Positions 23,088 to 33,516 of a stretch of DNA of 64,000 nucleotides are shown in pieces (position 1 is the first letter of the stretch; each line of letters begins with the position of its first letter). Below the pieces are notes generated by a model. The model ran no database searches and was not told the DNA's origin. It saw only the letters and a list, made by a program, of their open reading frames with translations. A program made the position numbers and the translations under genes. The DNA comes from Lepas anatifera. Its lineage: Eukaryota > Arthropoda > Thecostraca > Lepadidae. The DNA is taken from positions 170,001 through 234,000 of the forward strand of contig JAOTON010001911.1 in NCBI GenBank assembly GCA_034440635.1. The letters are read 5' to 3'.

Positions 23088-23318
23088 AAGCCTCGGAAAA
23101 GGGGGACCAGGGGCCTGCCCCCCCCACATTTTGACCAGAAATTTCCTGATCTCAGTCAAAATGCGAGAAAGCCGAAAATTTGTATAACCAGCCGCTGCCG
23201 AAGGCAACGAGGACCTCAAATTCGGACAGTTTTTGGTACTAACGTGGAAAATTTGTTGTCAGCATCAGGTTGAAGTTTGGCTGGCCCCCTCGCTTTTTTA
23301 CCGGTGGTGACGTTGATG
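23088..23318. mobile_element. hAT MITE family C, 231 bp
   Basis: Perfect 8 bp duplication TATGCTAC at 23080-23087 and 23319-23326. Body shared with 34417-34654 and 55095-55316 (CGGAAAAGGGGG near the left, CATCAGGTTGAAGTTTG near the right). Confidence 0.85.
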
Positions 23319-23326
23319 TATGCTAC

Positions 23327-23904
23327 CACCACAATAATAAATAAAAAGACGAAGCACTTCACATCGCCACACCAGCAACCAGTCTTACGCGCTTTGACTA
23401 CACCGTGTCCCGTCTAATCCACGAACGAGCTCTAAGCGCTCACAACTGGCCGCGTGTGAAATGAGAGTATCATACAATCTCGCGACACTGGCTGGGGTCT
23501 GGGCTTCCGGTCGGATAGAGCATGTTTGATTGGTTGTAGGCCAGCGTTCATCTCCAGCGTTGTGATTATTTGATGCTGAGGTTGCTTTGCCGGGATTTCC
23601 CGTAACTACGCGCTTCGTTTCGTCTTCGCACCATGGAGGAGACAGCCACGGATGGAAATTGTGTAACACAACTTTTGTGGACTGCCAATTTGGCACCAGC
23701 AATAAAACTAAATTATTATTATAGGGTTGTGTTCTGTCTTATTTTCATTAGGTGAGTTTTAATTTGTTGCAGTTTAAGTAATCTCCTGTCTTTTCACTGG
23801 GGGGCTAATTTCCGGGCACTGGGGGGGGCGCATTTCGGCCGACTGGAAGGGGGCAAATGACCCCCAGTTAACATGTTAAAAAATGGCCTGACTGGGCGCT
23901 TTAT
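23327..23904. other. No supported gene
   Basis: A short plus-strand frame from an ATG in good context at 23632 ends soon after an ATT-repeat tract; nothing supports it as a gene. Confidence 0.3.
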
Positions 23905-23926
23905 GCGAAGTAAAGCTTTACTTCGC
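23905..23926. repeat. Perfect 22 bp palindrome
   Basis: GCGAAGTAAAG followed directly by its reverse complement. The half-site GCGAAGTAAAG recurs at once in the TTAA-2 fragment, so this is probably an inverted duplication made at its broken end. Confidence 0.7.
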
Positions 23927-23928
23927 TT

Positions 23929-24079
23929 AACATGCGAAGTAAAGTCATTCTGAATTCACATGAGCTTTCCATTGCACTTTATATTTGAGCTAACCCCCAT
24001 ATTTTCGGAGTAAGAGGGGGCCATCGATAGTCCCCCGGTAGGGCGAAGGTGACACCGGACCCGGTGGGGCGCGGGTTAA
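23929..24079 (-). mobile_element. TTAA-2 end fragment
   Basis: Minus-orientation 5' end of TTAA-2, finishing CCGGTGGGGCGCGGG then TTAA at 24076-24079. That TTAA is also the left end of the next MITE. Confidence 0.75.
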
Positions 24080-24524
24080 AGGGAATGCGGCACCTTTATA
24101 ACGTTATTTGAACTGAGATAGCCACGTTGTAAGGCATGCCGGAAAACCCGGTGCTCAATACATCATTGGTCCTGGAACTCAAAATTTCCGTAGAGAAAAG
24201 CTAAAACCCTACTTGAAATGTACCAAAAATGTGCCCAAGGAGCCGGCCACACTTGTCAGCTGTTGGCTTGATGTCATACTAATGTCATGTTGAGTAGTCA
24301 GCCTATTGAAGCCTATTGAATATGGTAGTAGTTGTCAGATCATGGCGTCATATACCGGCATAGGTTTATTTCTTACCGCAGAGGGGCAACTTAAATATCA
24401 AGATATTCAACTTATTGCACTTTTTCAGATAAATCATGGACATTCTTGGATCTAGATTTTTTCCACAAATACCCCTAATTACACTAAATTCCGAGATTCG
24501 ACCACGATGCCACATACCCTTTAA
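24076..24524 (+). mobile_element. TTAA-4 MITE, eroded
   Basis: Starts TTAAAGGGAATGCGGCACC and ends GATGCCACATACCC then TTTAA. The CRE and CCAAT motifs are degraded here. It is flanked on both sides by TTAA-2 fragments that share its TTAA. Confidence 0.8.
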
Positions 24525-24640
24525 CCCTCACCACACCAGGGGTCATCGATGGCCCTCCCTAAGGTTTTTCCGAATAACAGAAAACCGCCCAGGTGCAGCA
24601 TCCTGGTTGAGGATTCTAGTCTGTATAATTTGACCAAAAT
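24521..24640 (-). mobile_element. TTAA-2 3' end fragment
   Basis: Begins TTAACCCTCACCACACC, continuing with GGTCATCGATGGCC and a stretch matching the right end of TTAA-2 in reverse orientation. Confidence 0.65.
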
Positions 24641-24816
24641 ACTAAATCTGGAATAGACCATAATGAATATAAAAACATAAAACTAAAACATAATAATCAA
24701 AGAAAATACAAGAATGTCATCATACAATGCAATAAAATAATGAAATAGTCAGATGTGAAGTAAGGTAAGTAAAACGTGTGTGTAGTTAGGCACGCAGATT
24801 CGACGAGGTGTGCCTA

Positions 24817-27690
24817 ATAACCCTTGCCCCGGTGGCGGGTAACGAACCGCCTTCGCCCTGGTGGGGGGGGGCTAAAAAGACCCCCGCTATCTTAAAAACT
24901 AGGAAAGCCAAACAAGCGAAAAAGCAATAGAAAGGTCTTCAAAAATGATATCGAAAATAATTCAGTCATTTTTCTCGTCAGGTCAATATCAAGGTCACCA
25001 GGGGTAAAAATAGGTCAAAATCGCTAATATGAGGTGTACTAAGAAAACCTGATATATCTCAGAAACTATGACAGCTAGAAAGATTTTTTGAACACTATTC
25101 AAACGCTCTTGAGTTGCTCTTTCATTAGAGTGTTAATGATTTTCGGGCCAGGTCAAAGCTTAGGGAGCTACAGGTCTCTGAACATTGGGAATGTGCTTGG
25201 GAATGGCCATAGCCACCCATGCATAAGAGCGTTTCCTTCTTCGCTCATAACTTCCAAGCCGAGCTAGATACAGCCATAGTTGATGCACCATTGCAGTTAT
25301 CTCGTCAATACAAATCTAATGATATATGATATTGCTGTGTCAGATCCAATTTAAAATTTGAACTGACCCAGGTCAACGGTTTGACCCAACTTGACCTGGT
25401 GTAGTCATGATGTTTATAATTTGCTTGCAGTGACCATACGAACACCTAAGTGACAAAATAAAAGTTCTATCTTTGATAATTCAAAATGTATAGAGTAAAA
25501 CACCGAAACATGCTTATTTGACCTAAGGTGACCTTTCAAAGGTCACAGGTCAACATTCTTGGTATCGACTTCCGAAATGGGTTAAGAGAAAGGCGTAAAG
25601 GATGTTTGAAGTTGATTCCATCGATACTTACTGAGAAAAGCTCATTTCGTGATTTTCCCCATGCATTTGCAATGGGGAGATCATGCTCTGTACATGACCT
25701 TAGGTCACCAATATAAAAAAATCTCGGAACATGCGTTGTAGCTCCTGGTGGGCCCAATATGTGGTATGAGTTACATCTTGATCGATTAATCCTCCTTTTA
25801 GTTATGCTGTCCTAAGCATTTTTTGAGGTCCTATTTATTTATTTATTTATTTATTTCAACGTCACGGAACTCATTCATTACTATGGCTATTAGTGAGCCC
25901 AGGTCGGTAGGAGACAACATATAAATTCACTCCGGGACACATGCATCCACTCATAACAAAAAGATATTAGAAGCTATAAATCGGGCCGATGTCAGGTTCC
26001 TACATCCCTCCACTGCATAGATGTTTCCTCAAAGATCTTTTAAAGCTGCGGAGTGAGCAATCCCGAACCGCTGCTGGCAAACTATTGAAAGCTGCTGCAG
26101 CACGGTACTTATACAATCTCCTCCCATTCACATTTCGTACGCGCGGGAGGCACAGGTTTCCGTCCTGGCGAGTCGTACGGTCTCTAAATTCTCGCCTGGT
26201 TACGAACTCACGTATTAGACCTGACGGTTCGCCAGTTACCATCACTCGTTTCAGCAGACACAGGGAGTGGTAGGTTCCAAGCTCACGTGCAGGCAACCAC
26301 CCTAAATCGCGTACTGCGTCGCTGATGTGGTCGCGCTTTCTACGGCCAGTAACCACACGAGCACCGAAATTGATCACTTTCTGCACTCGATGCGCACGCT
26401 GCGCTGTGCAGCTGCCGTATACACTTATACAGTACCGCAGCACGGACAAGATCAGGCTGTTCACAAGTGGTTTAATGGTACCCCTAGGTAGACGGTGCCG
26501 GGCATGATGCAGTCCAATGAGCTGACCTGTGCACTTACCAACAAGTTGATCTATGTGGTTTTCGAACGAAAGAGTTTTGTCCATAAGTAAGCCTAAATTC
26601 TTTACTCTTTGACTTTCGGTTACTGTTGCACCTTTCACGGACAAGGTTACTGGGGGAAGATCGCGAAGCATTTGCCTAGTTCCTAAGACCAGAAGTTGAG
26701 TTTTTCCTGAATTTAGCTTCATCGAATTTTGTGTGAACCAATGTTGGAGCGTGGTCAGCGCTCCTTCCATCTCGCGAATCATGTGCTGTAGGTTGTGTTT
26801 TTTACCGGAAATGATGAGCTGGGTCGTCTGCATACTGTACAATTTTGATGCTTGGATTAAGATAAAGATTGACGTCGTTGGAGAAGATGGAGTACAGAAG
26901 AGGGCCCAAACATGTACCTTGATATACGCAAATCGGATTTTTGTGGCTTTAGAATTTTGGTATCCAACATGAGATGAATGACCGGGCCTAGAATTTTGGT
27001 TGGAATTACAGTGAAGAGGTGTTTTTGCAGTCATTCGGACGTATTGATAATGGTCTGATAGGTAGCTTGCAAACCATTTGGAATCGATTCCGTAGTGCTC
27101 TAATTTTCTTAACAATTTGGTGTGATCAATGACGTCAAAGCATTTGCTAGGGTCCAGTAGCACCAGGAGGGAAATTTCGCCGTTGTCCATACCTTTCAAA
27201 ATGATGTCGGTTACCTCGAGTAGTGCGGTTTCAGTGGAGTGGTTAAGCCGAAATCCATGTTGGCATTCAGAAAAGAGGTGACGACTGGTGAAATAAGAAT
27301 AGAGCTGTCCGTGAACGATGCGTTCAACATTTTTTGCAATGCATGGAACGAGAGAGATCGGCCGAAAAGAGGAAGGATCAGTAAGTGCACCGGTTGCTTT
27401 GTAGATGGGCTGGATGACTGAAAGCTTCCAAGGTTTCGGCACAATGCCGGTGACCAAGCTGGTGTTAATGATACACAAGAGAACATGTGACTCAGGAAAG
27501 TTCAGGTCAGTTCACTTCATCTGGCCTGGTGACCTGACCTGGTATGACCTTTGGCTAAAATTTTTAGGAAAATATAAAAAGGATCAAGTAACAGCTAGAC
27601 AAAGTTTGGCACCGCTGCACGCTGCCATTTTCGTCTACTTCGGAAAAACCCAAGGGGGTCTAAAAAGACCTCCACCCGGGCGAAGGTTAA
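24817..27690 (+). mobile_element. TTAA-3 element split by a LINE
   Basis: The left part, about 24817-25830, begins with the TTAA-3 signature CCCCGGTGGCGGGTAACG, though the leading TTAA is mutated. The right part, about 27506-27690, ends CCACCCGGGCGAAGG then TTAA. A LINE fragment in the opposite orientation separates them. Confidence 0.75.
25831..27505 (-). pseudogene. Degenerate non-LTR retrotransposon (CR1/L2-like reverse transcriptase)
   Basis: The minus strand encodes reverse-transcriptase segments in order. These are the FRPISLVP fingers region, the ECQHGFRLNHSTETAL block, a palm block with a D-P-S-K-C-F-D variant of the first catalytic motif, and a thumb region followed by RLYKYRAAAAFNSLP. 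The YADD catalytic box is present only in a shifted frame near 26818-26840, and an out-of-frame stretch precedes it, so the enzyme is broken. The element is 5' truncated and has a (AAAT)n tail at 25831-25860 in its own orientation, as CR1/L2-type elements often have. The clade is by resemblance only. Confidence 0.8.
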
Positions 27691-27702
27691 GGCACGAATG
27701 CC

Positions 27703-28667
27703 TTAACCCTGCCCCACCGGGGGCCATCGATGGCCCCCCTAAGGTTTTCCGGGATAGCAGAAAACGACGAGGCGCAGCACCGTGGTTGAGGGCTCTACCT
27801 CTCACTGCATATTTTCCCATCATCCCGAAATTTTTACCACGGGTCCCCAAGGTCAGGTCACCAGACGAGGTCACCAAGGTCCTCTTCACCTTTGAGCTCT
27901 GTAAGAGCTACATTTCAAAGTCGATCGATTTGAAACTTCCTCACTTCATGACCCTTCGGGTCTACAGGTGTATATCCGGGTTTTTCGATTTCGTGCCCTG
28001 AGGTCGGTCCGGCGACCTCCCCATTGGAAAGCATGGGAAAGCTTTTCTGATATAAAAGCCACAAAATGTTTGAAATACTCAGACTGCTCAGAACAACGTT
28101 TTTGGACACCCTTTCCGGATCCCAGGGGTCTATTTGCCCTTTGACTTTTCAAGGTCATCAAGGTCCCAGAGGTCAAAACAGTATTTTGACAATAACTTTT
28201 GACCTAATTGAGCTAGAGCGGTGAAACAAACACCATCGTGTTTGTTTTGTCACTGGCTTTCATTTGATATACGGCGGGTCACTTTTGACCTTTCGTGACC
28301 TCAGGTCATATTAGGTCACGAGGTGACCTCTGGCGGTCAAACCACTGGCGGGAGGTCTTTATCTTCCCATAGCGGAAAAGTACTGGCAATTTTTATCAAA
28401 TGTACTTTACCAGGCCTAATAGCTCTAATGACATAGAGTTTGCCCAGTTTGTTAATCATTGCATATTTGGTGAAAATAGCCGATCTTGACCTAATTTGAT
28501 CTCTGAGGTCAAACCATTGCCTGGCACTAAAACATGCGAAGTAATTTCTTACTGAATTCCGCGGCTTTCTTTGCCTTTGCAGATTTGCGCTAACGCCCAT
28601 ATTTTGGTTAGAGGGGGCATCGATGGCCCCCGGTGGGGCGAAGGTGGCGGGACCCCGGTGGGGTTAA
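27703..28667 (-). mobile_element. TTAA-2 element
   Basis: Reverse orientation, TTAA at 27703-27706 and 28664-28667, with GGCCATCGATGGCCCCC near the left end and GCATCGATGGCCCC near the right. It starts 12 bp after the end of the TTAA-3 copy. Confidence 0.85.
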
Positions 28668-29372
28668 CTCATAATTACGCACGAATGCGAACTTTTCGAA
28701 AAAAACTGTTCTTTAGCGATTACTTTTACAGTTGAATCTTTCTTATCCTGACAGAGGTTAGGTAAAACACTGAACTAGACATTGCAAAGTTTCTTGATTC
28801 AGGATTGCTCTGCTCTATCTTGAAGCAATTGCAATTTATCCGTTAGGTGTGCGTTATAAGGACACTTCCCCTAAGGTGATCCTCAATGCTCGACGGGGTG
28901 TTATTTCACTATCGATATATGGTCCTGGGGTGAGGTGACCCCTGTAGAGAAAGTGGGACGGCACCATTATTATTATTGCATTACACGGCTCAATCTAAGT
29001 ACAACGTCGCTTTTGCGTCATTCGAAATGCCGTTGTTTTATATTTCTGTTTTGTGTAATACATGATAAATGAGGGGTGTTTTTCTCCCAGTGAAGAGTTT
29101 AAGATTTGCTAACAACTTCCCCCATACTTTGTTGCTACTGACGACGTGCTTGCCTGAATTATCCATCCCTCTTGTTTATTGGCTATACTACGCCCAGTCA
29201 GATACGCAGAATACCACCAGGGATGCAGAATCTTCATTTCTTCTCCTCAATCACTTCCGTTTATCTTCGGCACTCGTTAATAATCCTCGGCACTCCGGCT
29301 TAACACAGTTCCCAACATGCAAAACATTCCACCTTTTCAAAATATGATCTTGAAAACCGCGCTTTTAACAAC
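28668..29372 (-). other. Downstream flank of the desaturase gene
   Basis: Probably contains the 3' UTR of the minus-strand desaturase. A candidate polyadenylation signal is at 29175-29180. No other feature is recognised. Confidence 0.4.
29175..29180 (-). terminator. Candidate polyadenylation signal
   Basis: TTTATT on the plus strand is AATAAA on the minus strand, about 193 nt past the desaturase stop codon. Confidence 0.4.
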
Positions 29373-30686
29373 TCAGCCTGACCACCTTGGCTTTTCCACC
29401 GAAGAGGGCGCCATCAGATTGGACTCCCGTGGTACCGTCCTCTCCATCTGCTCGTATTCTCCACGTAACAACTCCCAGGCTGTGAAGTACCGGACGCGCA
29501 CCCCAAACTCGGCACACACCTCTTCAAACACGGGGTACAGATGCTTCAGCTTGGCGTGGTCCACCGTCGGAAACAGATGATGCAGGGCGTGGTCACCGAA
29601 CGTCGTGAGCACGAAGAGGACATTGCCGCGAATGGCGGCGCGGTCGCCGACCGCGTTCAGTTGTTGAAGTCCCCAGTCCTGTGACGTCAGACTGACATCA
29701 CCGTCGTGGTAGATATCTGGGTGATGGTGGGCCGCCGCAAAACCGATGCTGAGAAAGATGTAGCTTGCCAGCATGTGTGTGAGACCCCAGAAGGGTGTCA
29801 CGACTCGGAGGGCGTTCAACAGCTGGCCCAGCAGCTCCTTGCCCCCAGCTGCAGATTTGGCGATGACACCGCCGCCACACGGCATCGCGAGCTGGCAACC
29901 AGCCATGATGAAGAGATGGAGGAATGGGAGGAAGTTCTCTTTCCTGGGTCTTTGCTCTCCAGTACACCAGCGAACCAGTCTCTTTAGCCCCTCGACAAAG
30001 AACACTCCTGGAAGAGTTATCTGATACACCAGTATTTTCATCAAACCACGGTGAAACCACTGCTTCTTCTCGGTCAGGTACCTCACGATCGGCTCCACTG
30101 ACGTGATCTCCAGGTCAAACGCCGTGTTCGGGTTGACATGATGGCTCATAGCATGTGACACACGCCATTCCGCCGACGAGATGAACGACAAGTCCGTGTA
30201 GAACATCCGAACGCTGTCCCGCTGGTGGAAGAAGTTGTGCCCTGTGCCGATGGTTAGCGACAGTGCCATGGCGGACATAGCCGCCAGGAGTTTGGACTGC
30301 ACTACCACCGTTGCCACAGAAGCGCCAACAAACATGCAGAAACAGGTGTCGGAGACGAGCGTAGTCTCCAAGCTTGGCCCGGTTCCGATCCGCCGTAGGA
30401 CTGAGACCGCTCGTCGCTTCAGGGTCCGATAGAATCCATCTTCATGGAACGTGTAGGGCGCGTTTCGTGGCTGAGAAGCCTTTCGAACGTGATATTTACG
30501 CAGCAGCCTCTCTGGCACGCCTGTGTTGAGCACATGGCAAGATTCGAACAGTTCGGTGATATCATGCCCTCGAGTTCTATCGATCCAAAACCGGCCTCCT
30601 GGATGATGCTTTGCGAACTTCTCGAGGTCATAAAGTTCATCGTGAACCCTCCACAGGCCCTCAGCACCATCAGTCGCTTGCTTGTC
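29373..30686 (-). CDS. Cyt-b5-r: Cytochrome b5-related fatty-acid desaturase, exon 2
   Basis: Main exon of a 485 aa membrane desaturase; residue numbers count the first exon at 31071-31214. It starts after acceptor GTTTCAG and ends with TGA. Residues 55-100 form a cytochrome b5 domain: GLWRVHDELYDL, heme-ligand HPGG at 76-79 and the second ligand His99. The di-iron histidine boxes follow: HNFFH 198-202, HAMSHH 226-231 and HALHH 414-418, with hydrophobic segments between. These electron-supplying and catalytic parts predict an O2-dependent acyl desaturase or hydroxylase in the endoplasmic reticulum membrane. The last box begins with His rather than the Gln of FADS front-end desaturases, which fits the arthropod Cyt-b5-r group. 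All key residues are intact. The substrate is unknown. Confidence 0.9.
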   Translation of the reverse strand, partial: DKQATDGAEGLWRVHDELYDLEKFAKHHPGGRFWIDRTRGHDITELFESCHVLNTGVPERLLRKYHVRKASQPRNAPYTFHEDGFYRTLKRRAVSVLRRIGTGPSLETTLVSDTCFCMFVGASVATVVVQSKLLAAMSAMALSLTIGTGHNFFHQRDSVRMFYTDLSFISSAEWRVSHAMSHHVNPNTAFDLEITSVEPIVRYLTEKKQWFHRGLMKILVYQITLPGVFFVEGLKRLVRWCTGEQRPRKENFLPFLHLFIMAGCQLAMPCGGGVIAKSAAGGKELLGQLLNALRVVTPFWGLTHMLASYIFLSIGFAAAHHHPDIYHDGDVSLTSQDWGLQQLNAVGDRAAIRGNVLFVLTTFGDHALHHLFPTVDHAKLKHLYPVFEEVCAEFGVRVRYFTAWELLRGEYEQMERTVPRESNLMAPSSVEKPRWSG

Positions 30687-31070
30687 CTGAAACAGAAACA
30701 GTACTTATCACGTGACTGGGCAAGCGGAACCGCGAACGCAGCGTTCACATTTGCCGCCTTCTGCACCCGTATGTACTCGGGGATAGCTGAACTTAGCATC
30801 CTAACCCTCACCGGCAGTCTCACAATATCAGCGGGAGGAGTCAGTAAGCCACCATTTTCACATAATAATATTTTTTGGGGCTTATCGACGCACCAACTGC
30901 CAGGGTCATATGGCGTCGCCAACTCTCCCTGTTGGAAGGGTTTCTCGGGAGCCAGCTTGCTCCTTGTTTAGGGAAGCCGCCGGGCCTTGAACCCGGGTCG
31001 GCTGCGTGGCAACCAGCCTCGCTGACCACTCCACTACCGCGCCCCCATTTTCACATGATAAATATCTCAC
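30687..31070 (-). other. Desaturase intron 1
   Basis: 384 bp phase-0 intron with donor AAG|GTGAGA and acceptor TTTCAG. It contains a SINE-A insertion at 30876-31046. Confidence 0.8.
30876..31046 (-). mobile_element. SINE-A copy with target duplication
   Basis: tRNA-like head (GGGCGCGGTAGTGGAGTGG in the minus strand) and the shared body. Near-identical flanks, ATTTTCACATAATAAT at about 30853 and ATTTTCACATGATAAAT at 31047, form a target duplication of about 16 bp, typical of LINE-driven retroposition. Confidence 0.85.
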
Positions 31071-31214
31071 CTTAATCCAGGGCTCCACCGACTTGTCCCA
31101 GAGCAGCTTATTCCGAGAGGAGGGATAGCGTCGAAAGCCGCTGGTGAGAACTGATCCTCTCCCTTCGGCTCCAGCCCCCGCCGATGTGGCCACTTTTCCT
31201 TCATCACCAGCCAT
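31071..31214 (-). CDS. Cyt-b5-r: Cytochrome b5-related desaturase, exon 1
   Basis: 48 codons from ATG (31212-31214, context GGG-ATG-G) to donor AAG|GTGAGA. It encodes a leader starting MAGDEGKVATS and ending RYPSSRNKLLWDKSVEPWIK, which joins in phase 0 to the b5 domain. The reading frame extends upstream to a TTG but has no earlier ATG before an in-frame stop, so this start is preferred. Upstream non-coding exons and the promoter are not identified. Confidence 0.75.
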
Positions 31215-32163
31215 CCCTGCGGCAGAGGGCAGTGCCGATTCACCCCAGTACAATAGCTTTCAAGTCTGGTCATCAACCACTGTCCTCATGTAGCTGTTTT
31301 TTTACCCGACACGCTGTTTTAGCACCTTTATTTACTTTCACGGGATTCAGTCAATTCCTTGTAGCTCAGACTATAAAAAAACTGTAAAATGAGCTTAGTT
31401 ATGCATCTTTAGTATCGGTCAACTCGCTAGTTGAGTAAGTGAATTGAGTGACAGTTACTACTCATGAGGAATTTAAGTTCAATGCGCACGTACTTTTTGC
31501 GAGCGTTTTGCCCGCCGTTCAACCATCCGACGACGACACCGTCCTTTGAGGTTCCTGCAGCCCTTGTTCACCAGTGCCTATGTCCCCACCATCCACCAAT
31601 ACGATCTCGCCTGCGCGACCCACGACCGCGACATTCTCACGATGTGTCTGCGAAAGCCTCACTAAACGATAATTTTCATCGAAACTGGGACAAACTAGTT
31701 TGACTTTTGTATGTGGTTGAGACAATTCTATCGACCCGGTCCATTAATATGGCCCGGTCTCGGCGAAATGTGGCGACTCTGAAAGCGCCATTGTAGGAAA
31801 CAAATTCATTGTATTTGAATGAAGCATTCACGCAAGCTTATACAAGCGTCATTTTCGGGGTATTTATGAAAACACATTATTGTAAAATCACTGATTTCCG
31901 ATGAAAATGTTGTACCTATTTTCAGGAAATAAGACATTTCCATAATAAAACTGTGTCCAATAGTACGGACCACCCTTAGGTCTTTCTTGTATAGAAGGAC
32001 CAGTACCGAAGAGCAGGACGGCAACAGACACCTGGATACATGAGTCGATTGGACCGTTTCTGCGGTCGTCAACGTATGTACCTACTGATGCTGCTCATGT
32101 ATCCCGGGTAAGTGGAACCAACTCCGTGTCAACAGCCATGCTTGTTTGTGGGTGCACGGACCT
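31215..32163. other. Upstream flank of the desaturase
   Basis: Expected to hold the 5' UTR and promoter of the minus-strand desaturase. I see no clear TATA or initiator element and no repeat. Confidence 0.3.
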
Positions 32164-32390
32164 AATGAGCTTCTTGAAGTGAACCACCGTATTGGTCTGG
32201 CCTCTCGTCCACGGCCTTCATGTAATGGGCCAGCTTCTTCAGAGCCCCACGGCCACAAGACTGAAGCACGCCAGACTGAGCTGAAAGGCAAGACTGACTG
32301 AAGAGCCGCAGAATGCGGTGCTGCTCTCCCGTGAAGATGGCGTTAAGGAATCTTCCGCCTCGCACTGAGTGTGAGGGGGCATGGGCGCCG
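32164..32390 (-). CDS. Possible terminal exon of an unidentified protein
   Basis: A minus-strand open stretch ending in TAG at 32164. It reads FTGEQHRILRLFSQSC and later GALKKLAHYMKAVDERPDQY, protein-like with G/C-ending codons similar to the recognised genes here. I do not recognise it and no acceptor is convincing, so it may be a gene fragment or chance. Confidence 0.25.
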
Positions 32391-32845
32391 AAAACGGGGG
32401 GGACGGGGGACGCGTTCCCCTGTTGAACAACCAGGGGGGACGTCCCCAAATTTTTGGTCCGTCGTCATTTATGCTGTCAGGTATCCAATATGCTCAAAAT
32501 TCGCCTACCCCGATCAGCACCAGCCCGGGTCCGTCCCCCTGTAAAAATGCCCTGGTGGCGCCCAAGTGAGGGGGTTTTATACCTGAGGGAAATCATGACT
32601 TCACAGAAAACGTTCTCGAGTCAATGGAACGCAAACAAATGTATGGGTATGTATGTGCCTATTTATGTATTTCTGAATCAGCTGTTTCCAGTCATACGGT
32701 CAGATTGGGAAACATTATGTGAATCGGTACTGGTTTACATCGATGCAAGTACAAAGACGCGAATGTAATAAATTGTGACTTGACCACGGGATTTTCATAA
32801 ACAGGAGCGTTTTCAAGAGTTCGGCTATGTCACCACCGCCACTAC

Positions 32846-33183
32846 CATTGGCGAACGCAGGGGCGGGCATTCCGGCCATGGCCCCCCAAAGTGCTGGAGG
32901 GGGGCCAAACTATCTTTTGCGCCCCCAAACGCCGGAGAAATTTTTGAGAAAAGGTGTTTACACTAGGTCTGTAGAGCAAAAAAATATTCGCTCCCACCCC
33001 CCCCCCATCCCCCGGAGATCGATCATGTACTTGGAGAGGTAGCTTATACTAGGTCTGTCGAGCACTGAAAAAAGGTGTTTACACTAGGTCTGTAGAGCAA
33101 AAAATCTTCGCTCCCACACCCCCCCAGGAGGAGAGCCAGACATGGGTTTGGTCCCCCAAAACTCGGGTCTGCGTCCGCCCCTG
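32846..33183. mobile_element. hAT MITE, 338 bp
   Basis: Perfect 8 bp duplication GCCACTAC at 32838-32845 and 33184-33191. Ends CATTGGCGAACGCAGG and GTCTGCGTCCGCCCCTG. Contains an internal duplication of ACACTAGGTCTGTAGAGC. Confidence 0.9.
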
Positions 33184-33263
33184 GCCACTACTTTCACACT
33201 GGGTAGATAGGCTGCTCGCACTGAGAGAGACGAAGCCGAGCCCGCAGCGCGGCCGCGCAGTTG

Positions 33264-33516
33264 TCACTCAGCGCGCACACAAACTCAGCACTTACCCTCG
33301 CACTCGGATTTACTCCCCACAACTCGCCCACTATATTCAGCACCACCGCACCCCACTCATATTATTACTCAGCACGCACACAAACTCAGCACTTCCCTCA
33401 GCACTCGGATATTAGTCACTCAGCACGCACACAAACTCAGCACTTACCCTCAGCACTCGGATATTAGTCACTCAGCACGCACACAAACTCAGCACTTACC
33501 CTCAGCACTCGGATAT
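33264..33516 (+). repeat. Minisatellite, about 52 bp unit
   Basis: About four units containing GCACACAAACTCAGCACTTA and CTCAGCACTCGGATAT. The last three are nearly identical; the first is diverged. Confidence 0.85.

Noticed and set aside
29698..30971. Plus-strand and alternate-frame reading frames over the desaturase
   Set aside because: Shadows of the GC-rich desaturase exon; the minus-strand frame with all histidine boxes is the real one.
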